DNA of 64,000 bases from Monilinia fructicola (taxonomy: Eukaryota > Ascomycota > Leotiomycetes > Helotiales > Sclerotiniaceae). This document shows, piece after piece, positions 12,944-26,000 of the stretch. Both the position numbers and the translations under genes were made by a program. Each line of letters starts with the position of its first letter. The first letter of the stretch is position 1. Under the pieces are notes generated by a model that searched no databases, was not told the origin of the DNA, and was given only the letters and a program-made list of their open reading frames with translations. The stretch lies in NCBI GenBank assembly GCA_008692225.1, contig VICG01000007.1:1275501-1339500 (forward strand), written 5' to 3'.

Positions 12944-15541
12944 TGATCAATCTTGGAAGGTTGGATTTGCAAAGAGTTAACTGTAAGTTTCGTCGGGATT
13001 CTCGACTATTCACTTAGTTACTTCTTGCTTGCTATGTTTTTTTCCCTACGTTTTTCTTTCATTTACTGATATAGACCTTGTACATAGATTCACGACCTCA
13101 GGTGCAAGAGGTGCAAACTTCAAAATTACAGAGCGGTGTGGATGTGCGCTACGGAGAACATACACCTTCACCTACATCCAGTACTTCGGATGCAGCTACG
13201 GTGACACGGTGGGCAACTCCTCCATCTCGTTTTCATACTCCAGAAAGAAGCTACGAGAACTTGGGAGATTCGACAGAAGTGCCTTTGATCAGGGCGAATG
13301 ATTGGGAAACTTCTCATCAGAGATACAATAGTAATATGGTTCGCTTTGATGAACAGCAGATTAGAACTCTCGAAGCCGAAGCTTCGGAGAGGCCAAGAAT
13401 GTCGGATCGGACTGAGGATGAAAGCCCCCCGACTCCAAACAATGATGATACCCCGTTTATCCGATTTGCGATCGATCAATTGACGAGAGACGAAGAAGCG
13501 AGACGACAGGCAAGAAGAGCTCAACAACTGGAGCAAGGACAACAGCCGACCAATTCACAGAGCTCGGAGGAGTATCCCGTGGAGCGAATTATTCCAGATG
13601 ATAATCGATATGTTCCACAACGACCAACGAGAGCTGAACTCGCACTCATCAGAAAACATCGCTCGACACCGGGGCCTGGACGACTGTTTGGTCTTAATGC
13701 CACACGACCTCTCTCAACTCCACCTACCCAGGATGAGAGAAGGTTACCTATTCGACCACCTCAACTACCTCCTAAGGATAACGAGCCCGAGATATTCATA
13801 CCCACACAACCTCCTCCCGACACCAAACAATACCCAGAGCTGAAATTTCTACCCACGATTTTACGACCCTTTTCTTTACTATCGATCATTACATTATGTC
13901 TTCTTATGACTGCAGCGATTATGTTTTGTGCGATCTACTCAGAATACCATAATGGCCTGTATCCATGGAATTCAGGTGTTTATGGCGATAGATATTTTCT
14001 TTTTGGATTCCTACCCCAGATTTTAGGGGCGTGCATATTCCTCTATGTCCAGTATGTGCTTGGTGCCATCACGAGAATTATGCCGTATACTTTGATGGCA
14101 ATGGAAGATGCGGCGCCGCGAACCAATGCCTTATTCCTGGAATGTTTTCCTAGACATATGTTTTGGCCGAGATGGGATGGACCTATGATGATTGATATTG
14201 GGGGTTCGTGTTTATGGCTATCTATTTTTACCATTCCTCTTCAGGGATGCCTATTCTCCGTGGTGTTGGTGGATGGACATTGGAAATGGACGGCTGTTCA
14301 GGGGATTGCGTGGAGTTTGGTGGCTGTTTACATATCGATGTGTATGGGATTGGTTCTTATTGGAGCCTTTTTCTTTCATCGAACGACTGGGTTGTTGTGG
14401 GATCCTCGATCTCTGGCTGACCTCATCGCGTTGCTACCCAGGAGCAACAGTCTTAAAGATTACTCGGGTACCGAGACCATGGGGTCGAAAAAGGAGATCA
14501 AGGCTAAGCTAGCCAATCGAAGTGATCGTTTGGGATATTGGAGAACGCCCAGCCCTGCCCAGGGGGTTTTTCATTCGATTGGAGAAACAGGCGCGCCGAT
14601 TAGACGATACACGCTGGAATTCGGAAAGGTCGAGAGGAAGGTCAGCCATGGTAGCAGTGCACCGGATTTAGAAGACAATCGCTCATGTCTCGACGACAAG
14701 GCTACTCGATCTCGATATATCCCATGGTTCCTGCGCGATATGTTCGTAGTACTATGGTGTGTCACATCATTTGTTCTGTTGCTAGCCATGATCATCGTAT
14801 CGTTCCTTCCTGTAACAGCAATCCGCAATGGCTTCCCACCATTAGTCATCCCCGATCCAAATGGCGCTGGATATTCAGCCGCGAATTTCCTGTACAGTTT
14901 CATCCCATCTGTAATTGGAATGATCCTTTACCTCCTGTTCCAACCCATCGACATGGCATTCCGCAAACTCCAACCCTGGGCCGAACTTGCTAATCCCGAA
15001 GGGGCCCCGGCGGAAAAAATCTCTCCTCCCCGAGTACACCGCTGCACTCCCAATTCAATGCGCATCCGCCGCGGTGGGAAATGGTCACTTTCGCGTGGCC
15101 TGGTTCTCGCTCGCCTCCTTCCTCTTCATCATCCTCCCCGTTCTCGCGGGCGGCATCTTCTTCCCCCTGACCACCGCCTCGGGACAAGTCCTCATGCTTC
15201 CCAACCTTCCCTCTTTCTACATCTGCCTCACCTTCCTCATCATCTACTTCCTCACTCTCCTCCTCGTGGTCCCAAAGAGGAAGACAATGCATTTACCACA
15301 TGCCGTTGATTGTTTGGCGGAAATCATCAGTTTCGTGCATTCGAGTAATGTGCTTGATGATGCGACGTTCGACGCCCCGAAATCGAAAATCGATCTTGTG
15401 ACGAGGTTGGTGAGTACGGCGTCGCACTTTAATGGAGAGGGCGCGAGATATGTATTTGGGGTCGGGGCGGGGAGGATGGGGAAGGAGGTTTTGGGGGTGG
15501 AGAGGCTGGGGTGCACTGCGGGGGAATATGTGTTGGGGTAA
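12944..15541 (+). CDS. DUF3433 polytopic membrane protein (SPRAY-like), frameshifted
   Basis: Exon 1 is 12944-12983 (ATG, MINLGRLDLQRVN). The intron is GTAAGT..CATAG to 13087 with a CTGAT branch site, then one long exon. The N-terminal ~240 residues are polar and disordered. Two related membrane modules follow, each opening with a hydrophobic stretch after a proline-containing turn: FLPTILRPFSLLSIITL near 13845 and IPWFLRDMFVVLW near 14720. This repeated architecture is typical of the DUF3433 family, which includes the Neurospora SPRAY protein. The frame breaks at an A6 run (15014-15019). With five A the protein would run from ...GAPAEK straight into SLLPEYTAAL and on through further helices (ASFLFIILPVLAGG, YICLTFLIIYFLT) to the stop at 15541. 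As written it ends in an unrelated Pro/His-rich tail at 15309. Either a consensus error or a true frameshift; error is likelier because the downstream frame is intact. Role: probably an endomembrane or plasma membrane protein. Confidence 0.8.
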
Positions 15542-16224
15542 GGGAGGGGGCTGGATCGAATGGATCGACGGCGCGATGATGGATTTTGATGGATTACGAT
15601 TTCCTTTCTAACGAATGAACGCTTGGACGAAGCTAATGTGATGGTTTTGTAATTTGGGATGGGGTCTCGACTTTGGTTTTGGTGTTTGGTATGGGAAAGC
15701 GTGGGATGGATATGACACCAGACGAGACGAAATGAGACGAGATGATGATCTACTATGAAGATGGATGATAAACTGCTTGGATATTGTTAACAAGAAAAAT
15801 CGTGCAAAGGCTGCATATAATGATGGCGATTTAATCGGAGCAAAGAGCGGTTCCTAGATTGTATCAGTACTTAAATATACTGACTAGAAAGAAAAGCGTT
15901 TTCATCTGGTTGTCGATGCATCTGTTTTCTGTGTGTGACCTTCGCCCGGTGTCATTTACTTGATTGATTCTATCCCGGTATAGCACTCAACATTTCTTAG
16001 GAATTGTTTTCCCATGACGGAGTTGTAGTATTGGTGTAAGTACCGCATTCATGCGCACCTTGGAGGAATCATTGACTGAGGAGATATACAAGTCTTTTAT
16101 TTCTATGTATTCTATATTAACTGATGTATGTACCTAGTGACAACTTCGATTTCTGGATCTAATCTCAATCTCCCACCAGCATTACATAAGAGATATCCCT
16201 CGACATTGTGTCTGCATGTTTCAC
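15542..16224. other. Convergent intergenic spacer
   Basis: The DUF3433 gene (+) and the aldo-keto reductase gene (-) end towards each other here. The stretch should hold both 3' UTRs. No gene, RNA or repeat is seen. Confidence 0.6.
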
Positions 16225-17365
16225 CTAATGCTTTCTATCTGGGAATCCCAAGTCGACGCCAAATGCGGGGTAGATGTAGCGCACAAGTTTTCCGTTCTTC
16301 TTCAAATCATCTGAATAATCGTTGAGAATCTTCAAGTCCGCATCGTCTAGCTTTACAATATCCAAGTTTGCCTTGATTCTCTCCGGAGTGACGGACTTGG
16401 CGAGGACTGAACTTCCCCGAGCGACTATCGTTTGTTAGTATACCGGAGCGAGGCGAAAGAAGAATTGTGAGAGACTCTTACCGTGGTAGCTGAGCAAGAT
16501 TGAAGCTGGTGATACATCTCGCTTCTTCGCAACCTCGAGGATGGGGGCAGCAGTGAGCAATGGACTGCCGGTACTTCCCAGGGGACTGTACGCGGTGATA
16601 TGGATACCCTTTTCCTTGCACAGATCGACAATCTCTTGTTGTGGCAACGAAGGATGGTTTTCAATTTGGTTGACCGCTGGGATAATCGTGGCTTTGGACA
16701 ACAACTCTTCCAGATTCTTCACACTGTAATTGGAAATTCCGATGGCCTTGGTCTTGCCGGTCTTGGAAACTTTCTCAAGTTCTTGCCAAGTTTGCGTGTG
16801 GGACCAGTCTGTGAGGAGATCGCGGGAACCGTCGGGATGTTTGGGGAACTTCTCATCGTTTCCTAAGAAGAGAAATTATGGTATTAGATTTTTTTTCTTG
16901 GCCCGGTAAAAATGAAGGGGTAAGTTTGGCGAGAGGGGTGTATTCACCATTTGGGTTCATAGGAATTGGCCAATGCATCAAATATAAATCAACATAATCC
17001 AATCCCAAGCTCTTCAAACTCTTATCGAGAGCCTCTTCAACTCGTGTGTGGTATGTGCACCATAATTTAGTAGTAATGAAGATATCCTCTCTCTTGACTC
17101 CGGATGCGAAAGCTTCCTTGAGTCCTTGTCCTACCTCTTCTTCATTTCCGTATACGTATGCTATGTGATAGAGTTAGCGATTATTCCCAATACAATCGGA
17201 TCTATCGGGCTAAAGTGGGAAAATACCGCAATCGATATGTTTGTATCCAATTGACAATGCATAAGAAACAGCTTTAGCAACTGCTCCTGGGGCAGATTGC
17301 CATGTTCCAAGACCTAGAGCTGGAATCTCGGCTCCGGTGTTAAGTTTGAATCTTGTATCAGCCAT
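16225..17365 (-). CDS. Aldo-keto reductase (glycerol dehydrogenase/GCY1-type)
   Basis: Four exons on the minus strand: 17365-17227, 17160-16948, 16862-16482 and 16424-16225, giving 310 residues. All three introns are GT..AG and in phase; the last has a perfect ACTAAC branch site. AKR enzymes reduce aldehydes and ketones with NADPH. Signatures are the N-terminal [31 protein letters not shown] with catalytic Asp45 and Tyr50, TTKLW with Lys78, and LYLMHWPIP with the catalytic His at about 109. Further on come IGISNYS, the [10 protein letters not shown] helix, ITAYSPLGS and [15 protein letters not shown], which corresponds to the cofactor 2'-phosphate binding region. The loop [18 protein letters not shown] resembles fungal glycerol dehydrogenase/GCY1 proteins, so glycerol or glyceraldehyde is a plausible substrate; this is inference. 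Length is normal for the family. No targeting signal is seen, so it is probably cytosolic. Confidence 0.93.
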
Positions 17366-20300
17366 TGCGTTCTGATTCGATTGCGTTATTATTATACTAC
17401 AAGTACTAGTAAGTATATTGTTGCTTCTTCGCAGGTAAAGGAAGAGTAATTGGAGGAAGACCAGAACCTTTAATACGACGTGGCAGCTTTTCGAACGTGG
17501 GGGAGAGGAGGGGGATTATTAATTATTAATCAGTTCTAACTTCCAAGCTCTTCTATTCATCCATCACCTGTCAAGGTGGATGAATGATGAAATAGTCTTC
17601 ACCCCACCAGTTCCACATACTTGCAGTAGTACATTGTCCCCAACTCTCTCGGAGTCTCTCCCACCCCACTTTTGATCCTGGTGGTCGTGCGTTCGGAGGG
17701 ACTACCGGTACTTAAAATCAACATTCAAACCGTTCGCTGAATAATGATGATGTCCAATCAAACTAAAGCCAAGTTTCAAATTAGATTTCCCTCTTTTGCT
17801 ACATTCAACTTCAATTCTCAAACGCTACTTGAATAGTCAGAGATCAGTTTCCCTGGAAGCCTGGAAGGGATACGAGAACCGGCCTTTGTGGTAGTAACGT
17901 TAAGTTATAAATCATGAGTAGATGTGCTCCAGACACAAGTCAGTTCAATCTAGAAGCGTTAAACGTTCTTCTAGTTGTAGGCGTGGAGATGGTGGAGTTG
18001 TTGTTATGATAATCATGAGGTGAAGTTATAATTAACTTTATAAATGCTCGCTAGAGTCACACCTGCCATATTGCATAGTCATCCCTAACAGCGTCAAATG
18101 TTTCTTCGCTTCTGGTATACTGTCTGTCGATTTGCAGCTCTCATTCAGCCCTTTACCACTTTTTGGAGGCGGCGATGATATCTTACTTGAGGTATCATTT
18201 GTATTCGAAAAACGGGTTCTGCATAAACAACATCCTTTTTGGTACAGTCGGTAAAAGGTTCTTGAGGTTGCAGTCTTGTTGTTGGTTCACCTTACACAAG
18301 ATGATGCAAGCCCCCCTAAAACATGACAGAACTCATACGAGTGCCATGATTTCTGTTGCGACATCTGTTCAATGGTCTTCTTGTCACCAAAATATTCTTA
18401 ATGATCCTCCTAGCTCATCTTACCCACGGGTATTGATTTCAATAGAAGGAATAGTGAAATGGAAGATTCACTAATTTGATTATCGTCAAAATAACAGAGC
18501 TCATGGCACCATTCATACATGGGTTTTACGATCGCCTCAGCCTGCACCTCCTTCATACCTGACGAAAAAAAAACTTGTTAAAGATGAAGTCCATTCTGTA
18601 GCTGCTGTTTCACATCCGAAATAGACTGATTCAAATAAGATCAAGAAAGGGCTCCCATATCTACATAGATATGTCCCTCCCTTTTCTTGGTCCATTCGAA
18701 CTTCAAATCCCAAGATCCAAAGACCAATTTTCAAAATATGTGTACTTCCTTAGTATATACAGAGACGAATATGTTTTTCATCACCGATACTGTGGAGGAC
18801 TTGACCTATTTCCCTTCTCCTACCAAGATAACGGTCAGCTGGATCCCATTCAAATGTCTCAAGTATGAGAACAAATACAATTTCGCCTGATACTAATCAT
18901 ACTCTCTCATCAAGATTGTGCTTATTGAGTCCACAAAAAGTGACCACTGATCACGAAAATCTTGGATCTCGAGGGTAGCCCGTAAATACAGGCCTACAAA
19001 ATGCATGAAACTGAGGAAAACGATGAGAACACTTCCTCAGACGAAGGAAGTATCCAGAATTCCCTGACTAGCCCTGTATGTGAGTCACTTATTAGAACTC
19101 TTAAAACAAAATGCTCCAGTTGTCTACAGCACATAATTGAGGCGTTGATGGACCGGCAACCATGTCTTGCCACGTTTCTGATCCAGATTGTCAGATACTA
19201 GTTCTTGGAACCACACGCGGAAATACCTCAACAGACTACTGGAGATTTCATTCACATTGGCAATACATTCTGTTAGGACACCCTTCATATAGAATTAACA
19301 GATCTGGGTGGGAGATTCTCGTTCTGGGACTGGTAATCTTTCCTTCTTCAACAAACAAAGCATCATCACCAGATGTGATTGCAGGGCCAGCGCCGCTTCA
19401 ATAATTAAAGCAAATTGCACAAATTATTGGACATTTGAGAGTAATAACACAAAGTTTCAGGGTGCAAATTCACTTCCCAGGTCGATAAAGTTTTAGTTCC
19501 TGATGCGATTGATTTCCCAAGCTGCAGTACTGATTACTGAAGATCTGTCTGGACATATGAAAAGGGGCTCTACAAAACATCCATCAAATTTACCGTGTTA
19601 GTTCTATGAATGTTATCTACCAGTCAACGAGATCACATCCCATAATAACGAGGAGACGAAATCAAAGACAATATCGCCAAAAAATAGGGAAGATAGCCGC
19701 GGTAGCAATTGGGTTGCAAGGCAGTCATAAGACAGGCCAGTCTACAGAAGAGCATTTTTTTCAGAATTAGAAATGTTTTGGTAGTCATCAAAATGGAAAT
19801 GCAACAGGAACGACGATGCTAATTGCAGTTTGCCATTCGAGTATTTTATCGTCAGGATACGAAACCCTACAGTATCCGAGACAGGCAGACAACCTCGATA
19901 GGGTAGCAAGTTGAACATCAACGACGCGACTTTAATTCATATAATCCTACAATTCGTGATTACCCTTCACTTAACCTATCTCATTGTATCGGCTTTGCTG
20001 AAATATCTTGTTCCTGTACCAGATTGCAGCCCTTTGAGTATCTTCAATAAAATTCACCAGCCCATCGGTCCACCAGGTCTAGGTCTGTTGGGTGGCTGTG
20101 GATCACTGCTAAGCGGTCAAGAAGTTGCAAAAGTTCTTGAGAGTCCTCAACTGATTTATACCGCGGCATCTTTGCATAATGGCTAGTATAAACAAGCTGT
20201 CCTTGGATCGAAGGCTTTCGCTGGTTTGAGTTGCATTTCATGATAGGGTATACTTGTGAGTTGGGGGAAATCACAATGGACTTACGAATTCAACATTACT

Positions 20301-22135
20301 CTTCTTTTTGTAACTTCGATTCTCCTGTGCCAACTATTTGTTTTCAATTCAAAATGTTAGAAAAGACATAACTTTTACTGTTCTCATCCTCGTTCCTCTA
20401 CTAAGTAAGCGATCTATCTAAATTTGCACCAGGCAAAAGGTTCATTGCGGGCCTCTATTTCGGTGTAAAACAACAGCTCTGTCGGCGGAGAATCTACGTG
20501 TGTTCAAAGTTAATAATCCAAATCTATGGGTTTTAAGTGGACATCGGAATACTAATATATGTTTCAAAGTCTAATATCTTCAGCTACGCAGCATTGCCGA
20601 CGCAATATGGGATCACATGCTCAGGTCTTGAGTGCAAGTATGATTTCATTCTTCTCGGAGGCGTGTACTGCATTGAATATCTCTTCCCTGCTCCAAGGTT
20701 GAGATTTCGAGATTATATCTCGAATTAGAGTGCCAGAAACATGCTTGCACCTATTATTCATGGCTTCTGCATTAATGCAATCCACTGACTCTAAAGAAAT
20801 GGGTTTCGGCGTTTGCTAGACTGGGTGCTATGACTATTGATTAATGTTTACACGTGAAGATTCGACCTTCTTGCTTCCATATCTTCTGTGAACATTCATG
20901 AGTGTGACCTTTGAATCAAAAGTAGATGTGTAAAGTTTTAAACCCCTGATGTAGGAGTGATCCATGTGACTTGAATGTCTCGCTCATTATATCGACTGAG
21001 ATTTCTCATCTCCTATTTTCTCTTCGCCCAGGATAGATTTCTGAGAAGCGATGAGCTTCCCCCTAGATAGAATGGATTGGGGATGATTACAAACAGGATT
21101 CATTTTATAGAAAATTCACAATAGCTTTGAGATTGACATAAATATATTTCCAGTGCAAGGCATAAGCAGTCGTTAATATCCTCCAAGTGAAATAGCGCGA
21201 TATTCCCTACGCCACAGTCAGCAAACTTGAACCCGGCGCTAAAATTACATTTTAACGCTGGCTTCAAAAAAGTTCTCCTCGGTATGGATGTGAGATTTCG
21301 GTATTTCACGCTTCAAACACCCTCTAACAATGTCCTACGTTTCCCATCGCATAGCATATCAGAAGACACTGAGCTAGCGCCGTCATATAAGCTTGGCCAG
21401 GTCAGTTTACTGCACTACAAGCTTGAATCGCCTCGTATCCAGTTACTTTAGTGAGTATAGGTGAGGAAGATCGGTGATACTTCGACGGGATATCTATTGT
21501 ATAACTCAGGTTATGCCTTTGGAAAACCCTGAGATACCTCTCTTGTTTTTATGCGTATGTATCAGTCTTTCACTTGATGTTTACATCACATCTCATCGGG
21601 ATAAGACGAGATATGAAAAACCTAATCACTAGCAACGATACATGATCGAAACGGCAGACGGGAGAATAGCACAACCCCACCGCAGCGTCTCGATGCAAAT
21701 GAACGAATGCCACTCAGGGCAATCTGAAAGCTCAAAATCAGATTGAGCAGCACAACACAACACAACACAACACAGCAGAGCGAAAACCAACTCAAGGATC
21801 GAAAATATCGATCACCAGATTTCCAAATCCAATCCCAATCCTCCACCCCCAATATCCTCATCGAACTCTAACATCGAACCTCCAGAGTCCCATCCAAAAA
21901 TCTCTTTCGAAATGGAATCTACATCTCCATAATCAACTCGGACCACCCCAAGACGCTACACCCGTGTCTTGAATGACTGACCGGCCGACTGCATGCACAC
22001 GCAACCGTGATCAACCCCCTCCCCCGCACAAAACCCCAACTCGCCCTCACGTCCCCCCGCAAATCCAGATCCGGCCCCAGCATTCCCCGCGCCCGAGGTA
22101 CATCCCCAGCCCCCAGATCGCATTCCCCATAGCCG

Positions 22136-22165
22136 ACCCAGCCCAGCCCAGCCCAGCCCAGCCCA
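22136..22165. repeat. CCCAG tandem repeat
   Basis: About six copies of the pentamer CCCAG in a row, within a C-rich block. Confidence 0.8.
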
Positions 22166-22807
22166 AACAACGCCTTCTGAAACATCCATCTGCCGACAAG
22201 CTCGGCCACTACGTGGCACCAGACTCGTCCTGCGTCCCACGAGGAAAGAGTTTCCACAAACCCACCCATCCACCCGCCCACATCTACACGAAGGAAAACC
22301 TCGGAAAATGCTCTCGAATCGATTCGATTCGCATCGAGCATTACACATCCCACAACATCGATACCGCGTTATCGCAACGCATGCATGCATGCATGTACGC
22401 GCAAATCTCAAGGCGGCTCCCACCCCCACTCGTCTCTAGATCTGCACGGCGTGCCTGGAGTGGATATGCGAGGGCACACAATACATATTATAGCAGCGAC
22501 GCCACGCGCGTTGGCCATCGCTCGCTCGCGGCGCTTGCGAGGTAATTTGATTGGTGAATCCTAGTATGGACGGGTTTGGGAGAACGGATATGTCGCGGCG
22601 TGGAGCACATTGCGTATGGATAGCAGAACATCACATCGCATCACAGAAACATAAAATCACACAACACAGCATAACACCAGAACACACCTCATCGGGGCAG
22701 CAAAATATATGCACAGATCATCGTGTACTATCTAGCGACAAGAAGCACGCTTGAGCCCAGCCATGCAAAGCCACACAAACAAGCAAATCCCCAAGCACCA
22801 ATTTCCG

Positions 22808-22837
22808 TCCCATTCCCATTCCCATTCCCATTCCCAT
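22808..22837. repeat. CCCATT tandem repeat
   Basis: About five copies of the hexamer CCCATT in a row. Confidence 0.8.
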
Positions 22838-23098
22838 TTTCGCTTCCATGCTGCCGTGCATTCATTCATCATATCGTACTCATAACCTAACATATACAGG
22901 GGACAAGCCAGCTCGCGATTGTAAGAGAATCATATGAGATCAAAACTTCCACCACCAGATATGCGTTCCTCGCAGCAAAATTTCAGTTCTCCACCGTGAA
23001 AGCAAATGTGTCACCTCCCCCCCTGTGTATTGCATTGTACAATTTCCATCACGCCGTTCGAAAATTCCACCCACCCTTATAAATATTGGGAAATATGT

Positions 23099-26000
23099 TC
23101 AATCATCTCCTATGCATCCGCTTGCATATGGATTCCACTCCATACCAGGATAGCTCGTTGCAGACATATGCAACCTTTCTTCTCTTGCGCAATCTGTTTC
23201 TCTTTCAACACATTCGTTCTGGGCCTTTTCATTAATATATCCTCCATCTTCATCTCCAGCGTCCAAACTACCACGACTTTTCATCTCTATTTCCCCTTGC
23301 ATCCTGCTGTACGTCCCCATCATCTTCGTATGCTCTCTTGGCAATTCTGGACTCGCATCATATAAATTCCCACCATTTCTTTTCATATTATTCTCACCAT
23401 CCACATGCAAAATATTTTGAACCAAATTATCAGTCTGCGGTTGTGATGGAGAGTCGGAAATCTGTGATACAGCACTGACTAGACTTCTTCCCGTGCCCGA
23501 CCTCTGCAAACCATCATCTGTAGCCACTGAAAGATTTCTATTTCTGTGCCACTCTGGACTATGTTGAGGTGGTGACGGCGGCAATGGAAAGCGATCAATA
23601 TCTATATTTTCATTAAGTTTTGAAAACTCATCCGAAGATAATGGCACTGTAGTCAAGCCTCTCGATACAACGGGGCCATCCTTGGGAGGGGGAATAGGTG
23701 GTGTAGACGAGCGGCTATTTGCAGTACTGCCATGTGGCAGTATAAGTTGATAAGGGCGTTGTTGGCCCGGCTGCTCACGTGCAGGCGAGCGAGCGAGGAT
23801 ATCCTCGTAATTTGGATAATGATTGTGAACCGGAGAGACTGGTGAAGTATGAGTATCTATGGATGGTAAGTTTGGAAGTCTTCTGTCGGATATGAAAGCA
23901 TAATGTGGTGATGAGGGATGTAAAATTGAAACATCCGAGTGCGTGAGTGGCGAAACGGGAGACGGTACTGAATACTGCTGCAATGAATTGGAGAGAGTAT
24001 CTCTTAGCGATGGAAGATTCGGGTTATTAATACCATGTGAATCATAGCTGGTAGGCGTCACCGTTGTTCCATCCCCACGAACCAGGCTATAGCCTCCTGG
24101 AATAGGAACCAAATCATACTGAGGCTCAACAACTTGAGGAGGCGGGGTACCATGCCGACGATGATGATGATGACGATGATGAGAAAGGGAACGTGGTTGC
24201 TCATCTTTGCTACCATTCGACTTACTGAAACTACGAGTTCTTCCTCGCTCTTGGCCTGGCTTCTTTAATCTTTGCGTAGGTGTGGCAGCTGGGTCGGGCA
24301 AATATTCCTGAGATTCTGGAGGAAGATCTGAGTACATTCTCGCAATGGGAACAATCACCGGTCTCCTTCCACCATCTTCACTTCTCTCACCATCTAACTC
24401 TAGCGTATTCGATCTTTTTCTAAGCATACCGGTCAATAGTCCACTCACAGAAGGGCGTCTCGGGCGGGGTTCCAGGTGCGGCTTACTATCCTGTCTTGGG
24501 TTTTCAGTTTTTTGAACAGAGGTTGAAGAGTTGAATTTAGAGAAAAAATTCAAGGGTTGACTTGGTCTTCGTTTATGATCTATATTAGTGTCCTGTTGAG
24601 CTTGTGGCTGGTATTGGGGAGACGAGAGAGTGCCACTCCGGGGGCCAAAGCTTGAAAGATCGGTTGTCGCTCTCTTTGGCTTGAAAAGCACGGATCCATC
24701 TCCCTTTGGGGAACGTGAGAAGATACCACTTAGCCCACCTAGTCTACTCTTCTTATCCTCTCTTTGAAATCCTTTACCCATTGTAGTTGTGGAACGCCCA
24801 AGTGTATTCGAACGTGGAGCCTCTGATGTAGGATTAGGATTCAGGACAGATCCTGGGGTCCCGGGACTGTCGTGAGAACTTGCCATAAAGTCGGACTGGC
24901 TTCCAGAATAATGCGCTACCATACTCTCCCTTCCAATTGGTGAGTTGGATGGCTGTTGCCCAGTGATGTCGAAATTACCCCAGAAACCAGATCCTCTAAC
25001 GTTCTGCCTATCGTCACGCAAAGGATGGGTACCTGAAGTATCCATGGGGGATATTGGTTCATCTCTTGAAACAGAACCTTTTCGCTCTCTTGAAACAGAA
25101 GCTCTTCGCTCTCTTGAGATAGAGCGAACGAAATTCATACCCCTATTGACAAGGTCTGAGCTACGTCGTCTTCTATGACCAGTAGACTCTTGGGGGTTTT
25201 GAGGGGGGCTGACTCCTGGGGATTCGCCAGTTTGCTGACGTGAAAGAGAAGCGTCGACTTGACCTCTGGCTGCTTGATGATATCTGCCCGACATTTTATG
25301 GTCGTCTCTGACGTCAATAGCTGCCCCTCCAAATAATTCGGGGTAGCGTTGAGCAGAAGATGGGGGCGACTCGAATGGTAAATTGGGTATCAACGGGGGT
25401 GCCGCATTGCTATCACGCCTCGGGGGAAGATATTGATCAGAAGCCGAACCACGTCTAGATCTAGATTTATTTGAGAGGCTGTTCCAAGAATCTTGACGAG
25501 TATGTTTAACAGCCGGCTTCGATCGCCATGCATCTTGCGCCTGGTTATTATGACCGAATGGATCGGAAATACGTGGGAAGACCGAGAATCGAGGTTGTGG
25601 GCTAGTCTGGGCATTCAATTTCGGATCTCGAGCTATGTTCGCGATGGGAACTTCTGGATGAAGGTTTTGCTGCGAGGCAGAATCCACACTGCTACTTGCT
25701 TGATTGTTCGATATGATGACATCTTGTCTACCCCCATCTAAGCCGTCCTCATCCTCGTCATCGGATATAGGGAATCTGGTTTGTGGTCTTCTAGATCCGA
25801 ATTCGAATCCAAACTTGGATGTTCGCCGAATAGGCGGTAATGTTTTCAATGGGGGTTGCCTTCCTTGTTCCTCAAGACTGACATTTCTTTGATTCGTGGA
25901 CTGGGCTGAGAGAGGAGTTTGAATTGATCTGATGGCAGGTCGGCTTAGTTGACCAGGGAGCGCCACCTGATCAAGGCTTGCTCCTCTTGGTCGATTCATC

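Larger units (their letters stand above)
17366..23098. other. 5.7-kb gene-poor region
   Basis: No gene could be supported on either strand. Frames at 18163-18474, 19911-20186 and others are short and lack splice partners or domains. From about 21.75 to 22.85 kb the base composition rises in C and simple repeats appear: CACAA units at 21751-21774, CCCAG units at 22136-22165 and CCCATT units at 22808-22837. Frames of 144-190 codons on both strands at 21919-22545 overlap each other in this C-rich block and are judged spurious. The block probably belongs to the 3' flank of the giant gene that ends at 23099. Confidence 0.5.

Noticed and set aside
21919..22545. Overlapping open frames of 144-190 codons on both strands
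   Set aside because: They overlap each other in a C-rich, repeat-bearing block; translations are Pro/Gly-rich, without domains or splice support.
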